Made by a program: the position numbers and the translations under genes
The notes under the pieces: model-generated
Told to the model about the DNA's origin: nothing
Seen by the model: only the letters and a program-made list of their open reading frames with translations
Database searches by the model: none
Assembly (NCBI GenBank): GCA_913061385.1
Contig: CAJXTM010000365.1
Location: 1-5,220, forward strand
From: an uncultured Rhodopirellula sp.
GTDB lineage: Bacteria; Planctomycetota; Planctomycetia; Pirellulales; Pirellulaceae
Length of the DNA: 5,220 nucleotides
Reading direction: 5' to 3'
In this document: positions 1 through 5,179 of the stretch, piece by piece
How positions within the stretch are numbered: position 1 is the first letter of the stretch
How the letters are laid out: the number at the start of each line of letters is the position of its first letter

Positions 1-60
1 GCTGACTCTGCCGCTGCTGACTCTGCCGCTGCTGACTCTGCCGCTGCTGACTCTGACGAC
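1..60 (+). repeat. 15-bp in-frame tandem repeat, 4 copies
   Basis: The unit GCTGACTCTGCCGCT occurs exactly at 1-15, 16-30 and 31-45. A fourth copy at 46-60 diverges only in its last five bases (GACGAC-type ending). The unit length is a multiple of three and encodes Ala-Asp-Ser-Ala-Ala, so copy-number changes would not break the frame. The array runs to the window's left edge, so its true copy number is unknown. A repeat of this kind is a plausible reason for the assembly to stop here. Confidence 0.9.
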
Positions 61-126
61 GACGGTGCTGCTGCAGAACCGCAAGCCAGTGCGACTGACG
101 ATGCCAAAGAGACCTCGCCGAAGTAG
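1..126 (+). CDS. C-terminal fragment of an unidentified acidic Ala/Asp-rich protein
   Basis: Frame 1 is open from the first base to a TAG stop at 124-126, giving 41 residues. The fragment begins with four tandem copies of a five-residue unit (ADSAA, the last changing to ADSDD) and ends in a polar tail with the last residues KETSPK. It has no hydrophobic segment and no recognisable domain; it looks like a disordered, acidic tail. The 15-bp repeat keeps the frame, and the open frame ends just after it, which supports real coding. The protein's identity lies upstream of the contig edge and I do not recognise it. It is followed by 182 bases before the next gene, so it need not be in the same operon. 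Confidence 0.6.
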   Translation, partial: ADSAAADSAAADSAAADSDDDGAAAEPQASATDDAKETSPK

Positions 127-138
127 GTGTCAGCTCGT

Positions 139-181
139 CTGCTGATGATCCCATGCGGGTTGCCAGCAGCCGATTTTGTTT
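139..181 (+). terminator. possible terminator after the first CDS
   Basis: CTGCTG (139-144) pairs with CAGCAG (164-169), with an inner CCC/GGG stem (150-152 with 157-159) around an ATGC loop. A T-rich run (TTTTGTTT, 174-181) follows. The stem is interrupted by an unpaired internal loop, so this is a weak intrinsic terminator candidate. It lies 13 bases after the upstream stop codon, which is a suitable place. Confidence 0.35.
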
Positions 182-262
182 CCCATCAGATGTTCAGATG
201 CTATTTGCTTTAAGCATTGGGCCGTTCTGGTCCAGGCTCGCACACACATGTTTTCAACTTGA

Positions 263-279
263 ACTCGCATTCCGCGAGT
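263..279 (+). other. perfect inverted repeat in the leader of the isomerase gene
   Basis: ACTCGC (263-268) and GCGAGT (274-279) are perfect complements around a five-base ATTCC loop. The repeat ends 29 bases before the ATG of the downstream gene. It could be a small mRNA hairpin or a protein-binding palindrome. No clear promoter hexamers are visible next to it, and nothing else in the sequence tells the options apart. Confidence 0.4.
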
Positions 280-308
280 AAAACACCAACGAAAGAATTT
301 GATTACCG

Positions 309-746
309 ATGAAACAGGCAATTTTTGAGACCAGCAAGGGAACTATCCGACTCGAACTCTTTGAGGAACAAACTCCGAAAACAGTCGGTAACTTTGAGAC
401 GCTGTGTGGCAAAGAGTACTACGATGGACTGACGTTTCACCGCGTGATTCCGGACTTCATGGTCCAGGGTGGGTGCCCTGATGGAACGGGAGCAGGTGGC
501 CCGGGATATAAGTTTGAGGATGAGTTCGATCCCGCGTTGCGGCATGATGCCCCTGGTGTTTTTTCTATGGCAAATGCTGGACCCAATACCAATGGTTCGC
601 AATTCTTTATCACTCACGTGCCTTGCCCACATCTCGACGATCGCCACAGCGTCTTTGGTAAAGTAATCGAGGGGCAAGATGTTGTTGACTCGATCGAGCA
701 GGGTGACATCATGAGCACTGTCCGAGTTGTCGTCGTCGAAGATTGA
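309..746 (+). CDS. cyclophilin-type peptidyl-prolyl cis-trans isomerase
   Basis: Complete 145-residue single-domain cyclophilin. The family catalyses cis-trans isomerisation of X-Pro peptide bonds during protein folding. No signal peptide or membrane segment is present, so it should be cytoplasmic. The core motif [13 protein letters not shown] lies at residues 43-55 and supplies the active-site Arg45, Phe50 and Gln53. [16 protein letters not shown] (87-102) supplies Asn89, Gln98 and Phe100, and the LDDRHSVFG block contributes Leu109 and His113. The position of the Trp that favours cyclosporin binding in human CypA is His108 here, a substitution seen in many prokaryotic members. The length is typical of minimal bacterial/archaeal forms, and the C-terminus is complete. 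The start is the ATG that places the usual first beta strand ([14 protein letters not shown]) directly after Met-Lys. Only a weak, distant purine stretch (GAAAG, 291-295) precedes it. Flanking intergenic gaps suggest it is transcribed alone. Confidence 0.96.
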   Translation: MKQAIFETSKGTIRLELFEEQTPKTVGNFETLCGKEYYDGLTFHRVIPDFMVQGGCPDGTGAGGPGYKFEDEFDPALRHDAPGVFSMANAGPNTNGSQFFITHVPCPHLDDRHSVFGKVIEGQDVVDSIEQGDIMSTVRVVVVED

Positions 747-749
747 GCC

Positions 750-790
750 TGATTCGCGTGTCAGTCCCAACAGCAAGATGCAGCGAATCA
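750..790 (+). other. 8-bp inverted repeat just after the isomerase gene
   Basis: TGATTCGC (750-757) and GCGAATCA (783-790) are perfect complements separated by 25 bases. The repeat starts four bases past the isomerase stop codon, where a terminator would be expected. The long loop and the lack of a following T tract argue against an efficient intrinsic terminator. Confidence 0.3.
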
Positions 791-812
791 TACTGCTGCC
801 CAGTTACACGGT

Positions 813-914
813 GGTTCAAACCATACTGTGCTTTAAACCATACTGTGGTTCAAACCATACTGTGGTTCAAACCATACTGTGCTCTAAACCATACGGTGGT
901 TCAAAGCATGTGTT
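813..914 (+). repeat. 17-bp tandem repeat array, 6 copies with ABA-ABA order
   Basis: Units lie at 813, 830, 847, 864, 881 and 898, each 17 bp. The main form is GGTTCAAACCATACTGT, exact in units 1, 3 and 4. Units 2 and 5 begin GCTTTAAACC and GCTCTAAACC, and unit 6 has a degenerate end. The order of the two forms is A-B-A-A-B-A, as if a 51-bp block had been duplicated. A degenerate partial unit (TTACACGGT) precedes the array. At A-type junctions AACCA and TGGTT can pair around TACTG, giving repeated small hairpins. There are no spacers, so this is not a CRISPR array. Confidence 0.93.
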
Positions 915-962
915 GGGGTAGAAACAGTGAATGTCGCGGAGCAACAAGTCACGACACTCTAA

Positions 963-991
963 GCGTCTCTGGGGCCATGATCCAGAGATGC
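963..991 (+). other. 10-bp stem-loop (possible terminator or leader element)
   Basis: GCGTCTCTGG (963-972) pairs with CCAGAGATGC (982-991) with a single G-U pair and a nine-base loop. This is the strongest hairpin in the intergenic region. A short GCCC/GGGT stem followed by TTTTAATT lies 10-30 bases further on (about 1003-1022), so the combination may end transcription from the isomerase gene. The hairpin itself lacks an adjacent T tract, so its role is uncertain. Confidence 0.4.
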
Positions 992-1124
992 CCGGCGGAT
1001 TGTGCCCTGCTTGGGTTTTAATTCGCTTCTGGCGTCTTAAGCTGCTTTTGGATTGATAAAAATAGGCAGGGCAATCGGTCGTGCTCGTGTTCTCGAATTG
1101 CTTGTTGTGTAGGCTTGTTTCAAG

Positions 1125-1149
1125 CGGATTCCATATTGTTCGGAATCCG
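1125..1149 (+). other. 8-bp perfect inverted repeat upstream of the SGNH gene
   Basis: CGGATTCC (1125-1132) is exactly complementary to GGAATCCG (1142-1149) around a nine-base AT-rich loop (ATATTGTTC). A smaller hairpin, GCTTG-TTT-CAAGC (1113-1125), abuts it and shares its last base, so the two stems could compete. It lies about 85 bases before the ATG of the SGNH gene. That position suits an operator or a folded 5' leader, but no regulator can be named. Confidence 0.4.
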
Positions 1150-1218
1150 AACTTGGAATGTGAACGCGGCAACGTAGAAATCGCACGGATCGAAACGTTG
1201 GTCTCGCGAAGCCCTGAT

Positions 1219-1229
1219 CCACGCGGTGG
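1219..1229 (+). promoter_or_regulatory. small hairpin overlapping the weak ribosome-binding region of the SGNH gene
   Basis: CCAC-GCG-GTGG is a perfect short inverted repeat. Its right arm is the only Shine-Dalgarno-like sequence (GGTGG, 1225-1229), five bases before the ATG at 1235. If it folds in mRNA it would hide this weak site. The same bases contain the alternative GTG start at 1226. The stem is only four base pairs, so this is suggestive at most. Confidence 0.3.
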
Positions 1230-1234
1230 TTGTC

Positions 1235-2431
1235 ATGAAACCTACTCCGGTAAAGCCACCAACTGAATTGGGATCACCCTCTGTTTGGTCTTTGTTGTGG
1301 CGTTGGGTGCTCGGTGCCGCTGTTGGTACCAGTGTGATCGCGGTCACTTCGCCTCTATTTTTGCGAAGCTATTTGCCGCTGAATGCTGACCCAGTACGGG
1401 GTGTCTGGACTCTCACACCGGATTCAGATTATCGCTGGCGCAGCGAAGGGTATGCGAGCACGGCGATTGGCCCCTTTGGAATGCCAGGTAAAACAGCGGG
1501 TCTGCCGGGCACTTTCTCGCCGCAGGGCGATCAGGCAGCAGATTTTCAGCATGCTCAAAGTCCGCCAATACAGATTGCTCTTTGGGGTGACTCACAGGCT
1601 GAGGGTGTCTCTGTTGATGATGCTGACAAGCTGTTCGCAAAAATTGAAACTGTGTCCGGCGGTGATCTGAATGTTTATCCTCTGGCTCGGAGTGGCGAAG
1701 ATGCAGCTGATTGGGTGACGCAAATGCCACGCGTCGAGGAAAAGTTTGGTCTTGATCAGCATGTGATACTTGTGGTCGAACCGGCAGATCTGTTGGCTGC
1801 GGTTGGTGCGCCGGTGGCTGCACCATCGGTGGGCGATGCCTCCGCTGCCAACGCATCCTTGGCATCTAAACTTCCCGCATTTGTGATTCAGGCCGCCCGC
1901 AATCTGCTGCGTGAACCCGATGGCGCAACCCCGAGACATTTAAGGTTCACGGTGGGTCCGGTGCCAGCGGCCAGCGAGCAGCTTGGTATCAGCGATCAGT
2001 CTGCAGTCGACCAGCCAACGGAAACCAGCGATATGTCGGACGAGTCACAGAGTCGTGATGACACCGCTTTGTGGGTGAATGCTCTCGCGGCGATCAGGAA
2101 CGCAACAGAGTTACCGATTGTCTTGCTGTATGCTCCGTTGTCACCCCACATCCTTGATGGCAAGACCCGTTGGCAAGATCCAACCGCCGACCAGTTTCAC
2201 CTGATGCACGATGCTGCTGAAAAGTTGGGGATACGCGTGGTGGATGCCCGAGACGAACTGCGGGATTCAGTTGCCTTGGACGGATGTTGGCCACATGGAT
2301 TCCATAATGGTCTTATTGGTTCAGGGCATCTGAACCAAGTTGGCAACGAAATACTGGCTGCCAAGCTGCTTGAAGCGTTGTCAGGTCCCCCAGGTGATTC
2401 AGCCTTGCGTTCCATAGAAAGCAGGGATTGA
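1235..2431 (+). CDS. membrane-anchored SGNH/GDSL-hydrolase-like protein, partner of the MBOAT acyltransferase
   Basis: This 398-residue protein has a basic/proline-rich N-terminus, one membrane segment (about residues 24-44) and a long part predicted to be periplasmic. An SGNH-type block I, ALWGDSQAEG, lies at 115-124 with the candidate nucleophile Ser120. A block-II-like Gly is in ARSGED (151-156), and the C-terminal block V is GSGHLNQVGN (362-371) with His365. The Asp usually three residues before that His is Gly362 here. Residues about 228-277 are polar, low in complexity and probably disordered. By analogy with AlgJ/AlgX-like proteins beside MBOAT acyltransferases, it may transfer or remove acyl groups on an exported glycan; this is inferred from context. 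ATG 1235 is preferred, but GTG 1226 is in frame and would add MVV. The gene ends five bases before the MBOAT start, so the two form an operon. It could instead be a plain esterase. Confidence 0.8.
   Translation: MKPTPVKPPTELGSPSVWSLLWRWVLGAAVGTSVIAVTSPLFLRSYLPLNADPVRGVWTLTPDSDYRWRSEGYASTAIGPFGMPGKTAGLPGTFSPQGDQAADFQHAQSPPIQIALWGDSQAEGVSVDDADKLFAKIETVSGGDLNVYPLARSGEDAADWVTQMPRVEEKFGLDQHVILVVEPADLLAAVGAPVAAPSVGDASAANASLASKLPAFVIQAARNLLREPDGATPRHLRFTVGPVPAASEQLGISDQSAVDQPTETSDMSDESQSRDDTALWVNALAAIRNATELPIVLLYAPLSPHILDGKTRWQDPTADQFHLMHDAAEKLGIRVVDARDELRDSVALDGCWPHGFHNGLIGSGHLNQVGNEILAAKLLEALSGPPGDSALRSIESRD
2423..2427 (+). promoter_or_regulatory. ribosome-binding site that sets the MBOAT start
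   Basis: AGGGA lies inside the last codons of the SGNH gene. It is nine bases before the ATG at 2437 and directly abuts the in-frame TTG at 2428. The spacing favours the ATG, although the TTG would give a translation-coupled overlap with the upstream TGA. Confidence 0.55.
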
Positions 2432-2436
2432 AACGG

Positions 2437-3819
2437 ATGCTATTCACCCAGTTCGAATTTCCGATCTACTTTCTGTGTGTGTTGATCGCTGCCTGGTTGT
2501 GCCGTGGGCGACGCACCCGAAACGCAGTGTTATTGATCGCCAGTTATTATTTTTATGCCTATTGGGACTATCGGTTCTGCAGTCTGCTTGCGCTGTCGAC
2601 GATCGTCGATTACTGCATTGCCAGGTGGATGGTTCGTTCGACAGGCACCCGAGTCCGGCGGGTTTTGTTGTTGTCGAGTCTGGTTGTCAATCTTGGCGTG
2701 CTCGGTTTCTTCAAGTACTTCAACTTCTTTATTGATTCTGCGAGTCCTGCACTGCAGGCGATTGGTTTGAGCGGCGAGACGTTGGATATCATTCTTCCAG
2801 TGGGAGTTTCGTTTTATACCTTTCAAACACTCAGTTATACGATTGATGTTTATCGAGGCGTGCTGAAGCCCGTTAATCGTTTTTTGGACTTCGCTTTGTA
2901 CGTCGCTTTTTTTCCTCAGTTGGTCGCAGGGCCGATTGTCCGCGCACGTGAGTTGTTGCCCCAGTTGGCAACGGTGCCGGGGTTTTCCAAGCGACGTTTC
3001 TATGGCGGTGGGCAACAGATGCTGCGTGGCCTTGTTAAAAAAGTGTTGCTTGCTGACCGTCTTGGTGAAGCGGTGGATGTGGTTTTTGCCGGGCCTGATT
3101 TGTATAGCGGTATTACTATCTGGATCGCGGTATTGGCCTACGCTGGCCAGATTTACTATGACTTTTCCGGCTACAGTGACATCGCCATTGGAGCTGCGAA
3201 AATGTTGGGTTATCGGTTTCCTGTCAATTTTCGACATCCTTATCTGTCAGGATCGATGTCTGAGTTTTGGCATCGTTGGCACATGACGCTGTCCCGGTGG
3301 TTGCGGGACTATATTTACATTGCACTGGGAGGAAGCCGAGTAAGCCAATGGGTGACTTACCGTAACCTGATGATCACGATGACTTTGGGGGGGCTATGGC
3401 ATGGAGCAGCATGGACGTTTGTATTGTGGGGTGTCTGGCATGGCTTCGCACTTGCCTTCGAACGAAGTTTCAAAAACACGGTTCGTTTCAGGCTCGCCCG
3501 GCCCATCGGTTGGTTGCTCACGATGTTTGTGATTCTGGCCGGATGGGTGCTGTTTCGCAGTGACAGCCTGCTGAATGCTGCGGGGGTTTTGCAGCGAATG
3601 GTGAGCTTTGCCGAAGGAGTGAATTGGTACCCTCCACTAGCAATTGCGGCACTGCTTTGCTGTGTCATCGAACACGTCGCTTGGTGCACTCCCTTGCGTC
3701 GCGCCATGAGACTTCCGATCAATGCGTGGTATTCGCCGATCCTAACCACCGTCATGATTTGGGCTTTGTTGCTTTATGCATCACGTGATTTTCGACCGTT
3801 CGTTTACTTCCAGTTTTGA
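2437..3819 (+). CDS. AlgI/DltB-family MBOAT O-acyltransferase
   Basis: This 460-residue polytopic inner-membrane protein belongs to the membrane-bound O-acyltransferase superfamily, closest in style to alginate O-acetyltransferase AlgI. Family signatures appear in order: the start MLFTQFEF; LPVGVSFYTFQTLSYTIDVY (120-139); FFPQLVAGPI (158-167); DFSGYSDIAIGAAKMLGY (242-259); FWHRWHMTLSRWLRDYIY (277-294); LGGLWHGAAW (317-326) with the expected catalytic His322; WGVWHG (331-336) with a second conserved His335; and the typical FVYFQF end. The length is slightly short but within the usual range. Known members pass an acyl group, usually acetyl, from a cytoplasmic donor across the membrane to a periplasmic acceptor system. 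The upstream SGNH-like protein is the natural partner. No alginate synthesis genes are in the window, so algI as a strict name is not justified and the glycan substrate is unknown. The hairpin at 3791-3829 spans its stop codon. Confidence 0.95.
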   Translation: MLFTQFEFPIYFLCVLIAAWLCRGRRTRNAVLLIASYYFYAYWDYRFCSLLALSTIVDYCIARWMVRSTGTRVRRVLLLSSLVVNLGVLGFFKYFNFFIDSASPALQAIGLSGETLDIILPVGVSFYTFQTLSYTIDVYRGVLKPVNRFLDFALYVAFFPQLVAGPIVRARELLPQLATVPGFSKRRFYGGGQQMLRGLVKKVLLADRLGEAVDVVFAGPDLYSGITIWIAVLAYAGQIYYDFSGYSDIAIGAAKMLGYRFPVNFRHPYLSGSMSEFWHRWHMTLSRWLRDYIYIALGGSRVSQWVTYRNLMITMTLGGLWHGAAWTFVLWGVWHGFALAFERSFKNTVRFRLARPIGWLLTMFVILAGWVLFRSDSLLNAAGVLQRMVSFAEGVNWYPPLAIAALLCCVIEHVAWCTPLRRAMRLPINAWYSPILTTVMIWALLLYASRDFRPFVYFQF

Positions 3820-3829
3820 TGCGGTCGAA
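3791..3829 (+). terminator. possible terminator spanning the MBOAT stop codon
   Basis: TTCGACCG (3791-3798) and CGGTCGAA (3822-3829) are perfect complements separated by 23 bases that contain the stop codon. A short T run (TTTT, 3832-3835) follows. Stem strength and T run resemble an intrinsic terminator, but the long loop and the overlap with coding sequence weaken the case. Confidence 0.35.
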
Positions 3830-3853
3830 GGTTTTCACTGTCAGGAAAATGCC

Positions 3854-3930
3854 GGTTCGGGGTGCCGGTTCGGGGTGCTGGTTCGGGGTGCTGGTTCGGG
3901 GTGCTGGTTCGGGGTGCTGGTTCGGGGTGT
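3854..3930 (+). repeat. G-rich 13-bp tandem repeat array, 6 copies
   Basis: The unit GGTTCGGGGTGCT repeats at 3854, 3867, 3880, 3893, 3906 and 3919. Copies 2-5 are identical, the first ends in GCC, and the last is cut to 12 bases. Each copy supplies a GGGG and a GG run on the plus strand, so DNA or read-through RNA could form stacked G-quartets. The array begins 35 bases after the MBOAT stop, between two convergent genes. It has no spacers and no coding signal. Confidence 0.94.
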
Positions 3931-3952
3931 AAGGGGCAGCGTTGGGTTGCTG

Positions 3953-3977
3953 TCGACTGCTGATTTAACGTAGTCGA
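3953..3977. terminator. hairpin between convergent genes, possible bidirectional terminator
   Basis: TCGACTGC (3953-3960) pairs with GTAGTCGA (3970-3977), seven Watson-Crick pairs plus one G-U, around the loop TGATTTAAC. It sits in the spacer between the 13-bp and 14-bp arrays and between two genes reading toward each other. That is a suitable place for a shared terminator, but neither side has a clear T tract. Confidence 0.35.
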
Positions 3978-4019
3978 AATCGCGAACCTCGAATCGCGAA
4001 CCTCGAATCAGGAACGTCG
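3978..4019 (-). repeat. 14-bp tandem repeat, 3 copies
   Basis: AATCGCGAACCTCG occurs exactly at 3978-3991 and 3992-4005, with a diverged third copy (AATCAGGAACGTCG) at 4006-4019. Read on the minus strand the unit is CGAGGTTCGCGATT, which contains the same GGTTC core as the other two intergenic arrays. The third copy runs into the fetB-like coding end (stop at 4008-4010), so the last residues of that protein (RIRRS) are partly repeat-encoded. Confidence 0.88.
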
Positions 4020-4883
4020 AATTCGGTCCCATTCCACTTGGTGGTTCGCATTCGTCACATTTCGATAACTCAATGACAGTGACAGCACGACTCCGATCGC
4101 AATGGCTGCTGCGATCACAAACATGATCATGATCTGATACTTCACTGCCTCAATGGGCTCAGCTCCTGCCAACAATTGGCCGGTCATCATTCCAGGGATG
4201 CTGACGATTCCGGCGACCGACATCGTGTTCAGAATGGGGATCATCGCGGTGCGGGTTGCTTCAATGAAGACACCTCGGCAACTCTCCCAACGTGTGGCAC
4301 CCAGAGCCAGCATCGTCTCAACTTCACCTCGGCGATTTCTCAGTTCACTGAGGAAACGATCGAGCCCCAGCGAAATTCCAGTCAGTGAATTACCTAGCAC
4401 CATTCCGAGCAATGGGATCACCACCTGCGGACTGTACCACGGTTGTGGACGGACGATGAGTAATACGGTGATTGACGTGACAATCCAAGCACTTGTCCAG
4501 ACTGAAAAAATTGAATTGCGATAGATCGTCGGGTAGCGATGGTCAATTCGTTTGACGGCTGAAACACCCGCGATCACGGTCATCAGGGCAGCCAAGGCCA
4601 AGACGGGAGCCGGTTGAGCGAGTTCGAAAATCTGCTTCAATACCAACCCTAGAATGGCCAGTTGAATTGTCATTCGAACTGAGCTGGTTGCAATTCGTTT
4701 TGCGATGCCAAGACCAAGTTGCAGCGAAATGATTGCGTTGATGAGTAAGAGCGTCGCAGCCACACCGACTTCAAACCAAGATAACGAGAGATTGCCTTTT
4801 GGGCGTGGTTCCAGAATTTGCCCCAGTATGCTTGCATGGCTGAAAGTCGGGAAAATTGATGCGAGAGTCTCTATGTCAGTCAT
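4008..4883 (-). CDS. fetB: FetB-type ABC transporter permease (UPF0014 family)
   Basis: A 291-residue multi-pass inner-membrane protein matching E. coli FetB (YbbM) in pattern. Hydrophobic segments lie near residues 37-59, 70-88, 92-110, 124-144, 153-175, 205-240 and 250-272. The most telling stretches are the cytoplasmic LALGATRWES (192-201), SIPGMMTGQLLAGAEP (228-243) followed by IEAVKYQIMIMF (244-255), and the SYRN tail, all close to the E. coli protein as I recall it. With FetA it forms an ABC exporter reported to promote iron efflux; related plant proteins are linked to aluminium tolerance. The actual substrate here is inferred. It is about 30 residues longer than E. coli FetB, mostly at the N-terminus. 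The start is the ATG at 4883-4881, which overlaps the end of the ATPase gene by eight bases and has a GGAG site seven bases upstream. Longer in-frame starts would lie within the ATPase gene. Confidence 0.93.
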   Translation of the reverse strand: MTDIETLASIFPTFSHASILGQILEPRPKGNLSLSWFEVGVAATLLLINAIISLQLGLGIAKRIATSSVRMTIQLAILGLVLKQIFELAQPAPVLALAALMTVIAGVSAVKRIDHRYPTIYRNSIFSVWTSAWIVTSITVLLIVRPQPWYSPQVVIPLLGMVLGNSLTGISLGLDRFLSELRNRRGEVETMLALGATRWESCRGVFIEATRTAMIPILNTMSVAGIVSIPGMMTGQLLAGAEPIEAVKYQIMIMFVIAAAIAIGVVLSLSLSYRNVTNANHQVEWDRIRRS

Positions 4884-5179
4884 CTGAAGACTCCAGTTGT
4901 TGATCGTTTGCGTGTCCTTTGATTTTGCGAAGCGGTTGCTGCTGGCTGCCTGGTACGGTTGGCAGGGCAAGTTCTCCTCGATGCATCGTGATGGTGCATC
5001 GGGTCATGCGATCAACCTGCGTTGGATCATGGCTCGTCCAAAGAAATGCTTTGCTGTCGCCGTGCCCGCTGGTGGATTCGCTGTGCCATACGTGAATTCG
5101 ATTTTCAAATTTCTCGCGGGCATCAGCATCCAGAGCGGCGGTTGGTTCATCAAGTAACAGAATTTGAGGTTTCATTAAC
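4876..5179 (-). CDS. fetA: FetA-type ABC transporter ATP-binding protein, C-terminal fragment
   Basis: About 100 C-terminal residues of an ABC ATPase are present; the 5' part is lost at the contig edge. The fragment opens just before the Walker B motif (QILLLDEP, fragment residues 5-12), then the D-loop (AALDADAR, 14-21) and the switch His in LWTSHD (46-51, His50). The Walker A and signature motifs are missing because the genomic sequence ends. The protein would power the neighbouring FetB permease from the cytoplasmic face. Its stop overlaps the fetB start by eight bases, which implies translational coupling. After the core there is a polar, Gln-rich tail of roughly 30 residues that E. coli FetA does not seem to have. 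Any start further right (for example an apparent ATG at 5208) lies in adapter sequence and is false. Confidence 0.9.
4891..4894 (-). promoter_or_regulatory. ribosome-binding site of the fetB-like gene
   Basis: GGAG on the minus strand, seven bases before the ATG at 4883 and inside the upstream ATPase gene. It supports the 291-residue start over the longer in-frame alternatives. Confidence 0.6.

Larger units (their letters stand above)
747..1234. other. 488-bp intergenic region with repeats and hairpins, no credible gene
   Basis: The gap between the isomerase stop and the SGNH gene start holds a 17-bp tandem array (813-914) and several inverted repeats (750-790, 963-991, 1125-1149, 1219-1229). 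The short reading frames here either run through the array or are antisense, and none shows a domain or family resemblance. The second half (about 915-1234) should contain the promoter and leader of the downstream two-gene unit. An AT-rich patch at 1051-1064 (GATTGATAAAAATA) is the best -10-like stretch I see, but no matching -35 box stands out, so I do not annotate a promoter. Confidence 0.7.

Noticed and set aside
303..791. 162-codon open frame on the minus strand across the isomerase gene
   Set aside because: It is fully antisense to a clear cyclophilin gene, has no recognisable motif and no supporting context.
813..914. CRISPR array
   Set aside because: Units are directly adjacent, only 17 bp long and without unique spacers; no cas gene is present.
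813..914. tRNA gene, because GGTTCAAACC resembles a T-arm
   Set aside because: There is no D-arm, anticodon arm or acceptor stem at the correct spacing, and the motif recurs every 17 bases.
743..1021. 92-codon plus-strand frame crossing the 17-bp array, giving a 17-residue protein repeat
   Set aside because: The protein repeat follows automatically because three 17-bp units make 51 bases. No start context, homology or codon signal supports translation.
1051..1064. Sigma-70 type promoter for the SGNH gene
   Set aside because: The AT-rich patch could serve as a -10 element, but no convincing -35 box lies 16-18 bases upstream.
2530..3237. 235-codon open frame on the minus strand inside the MBOAT gene
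   Set aside because: It lies opposite conserved AlgI-family coding sequence; its composition is that of a shadow frame with no domain.
2437..3819. D-alanine transfer protein DltB
   Set aside because: It shares the MBOAT fold, but no dltA, dltC or dltD genes are adjacent and the motif style and FVYFQF end fit AlgI-like proteins better.
3841..4032. Pro/Thr/His-rich minus-strand frame across the 13-bp and 14-bp arrays
   Set aside because: The repetitive peptide is a by-product of translating tandem DNA repeats; such spurious proteins are common in databases.
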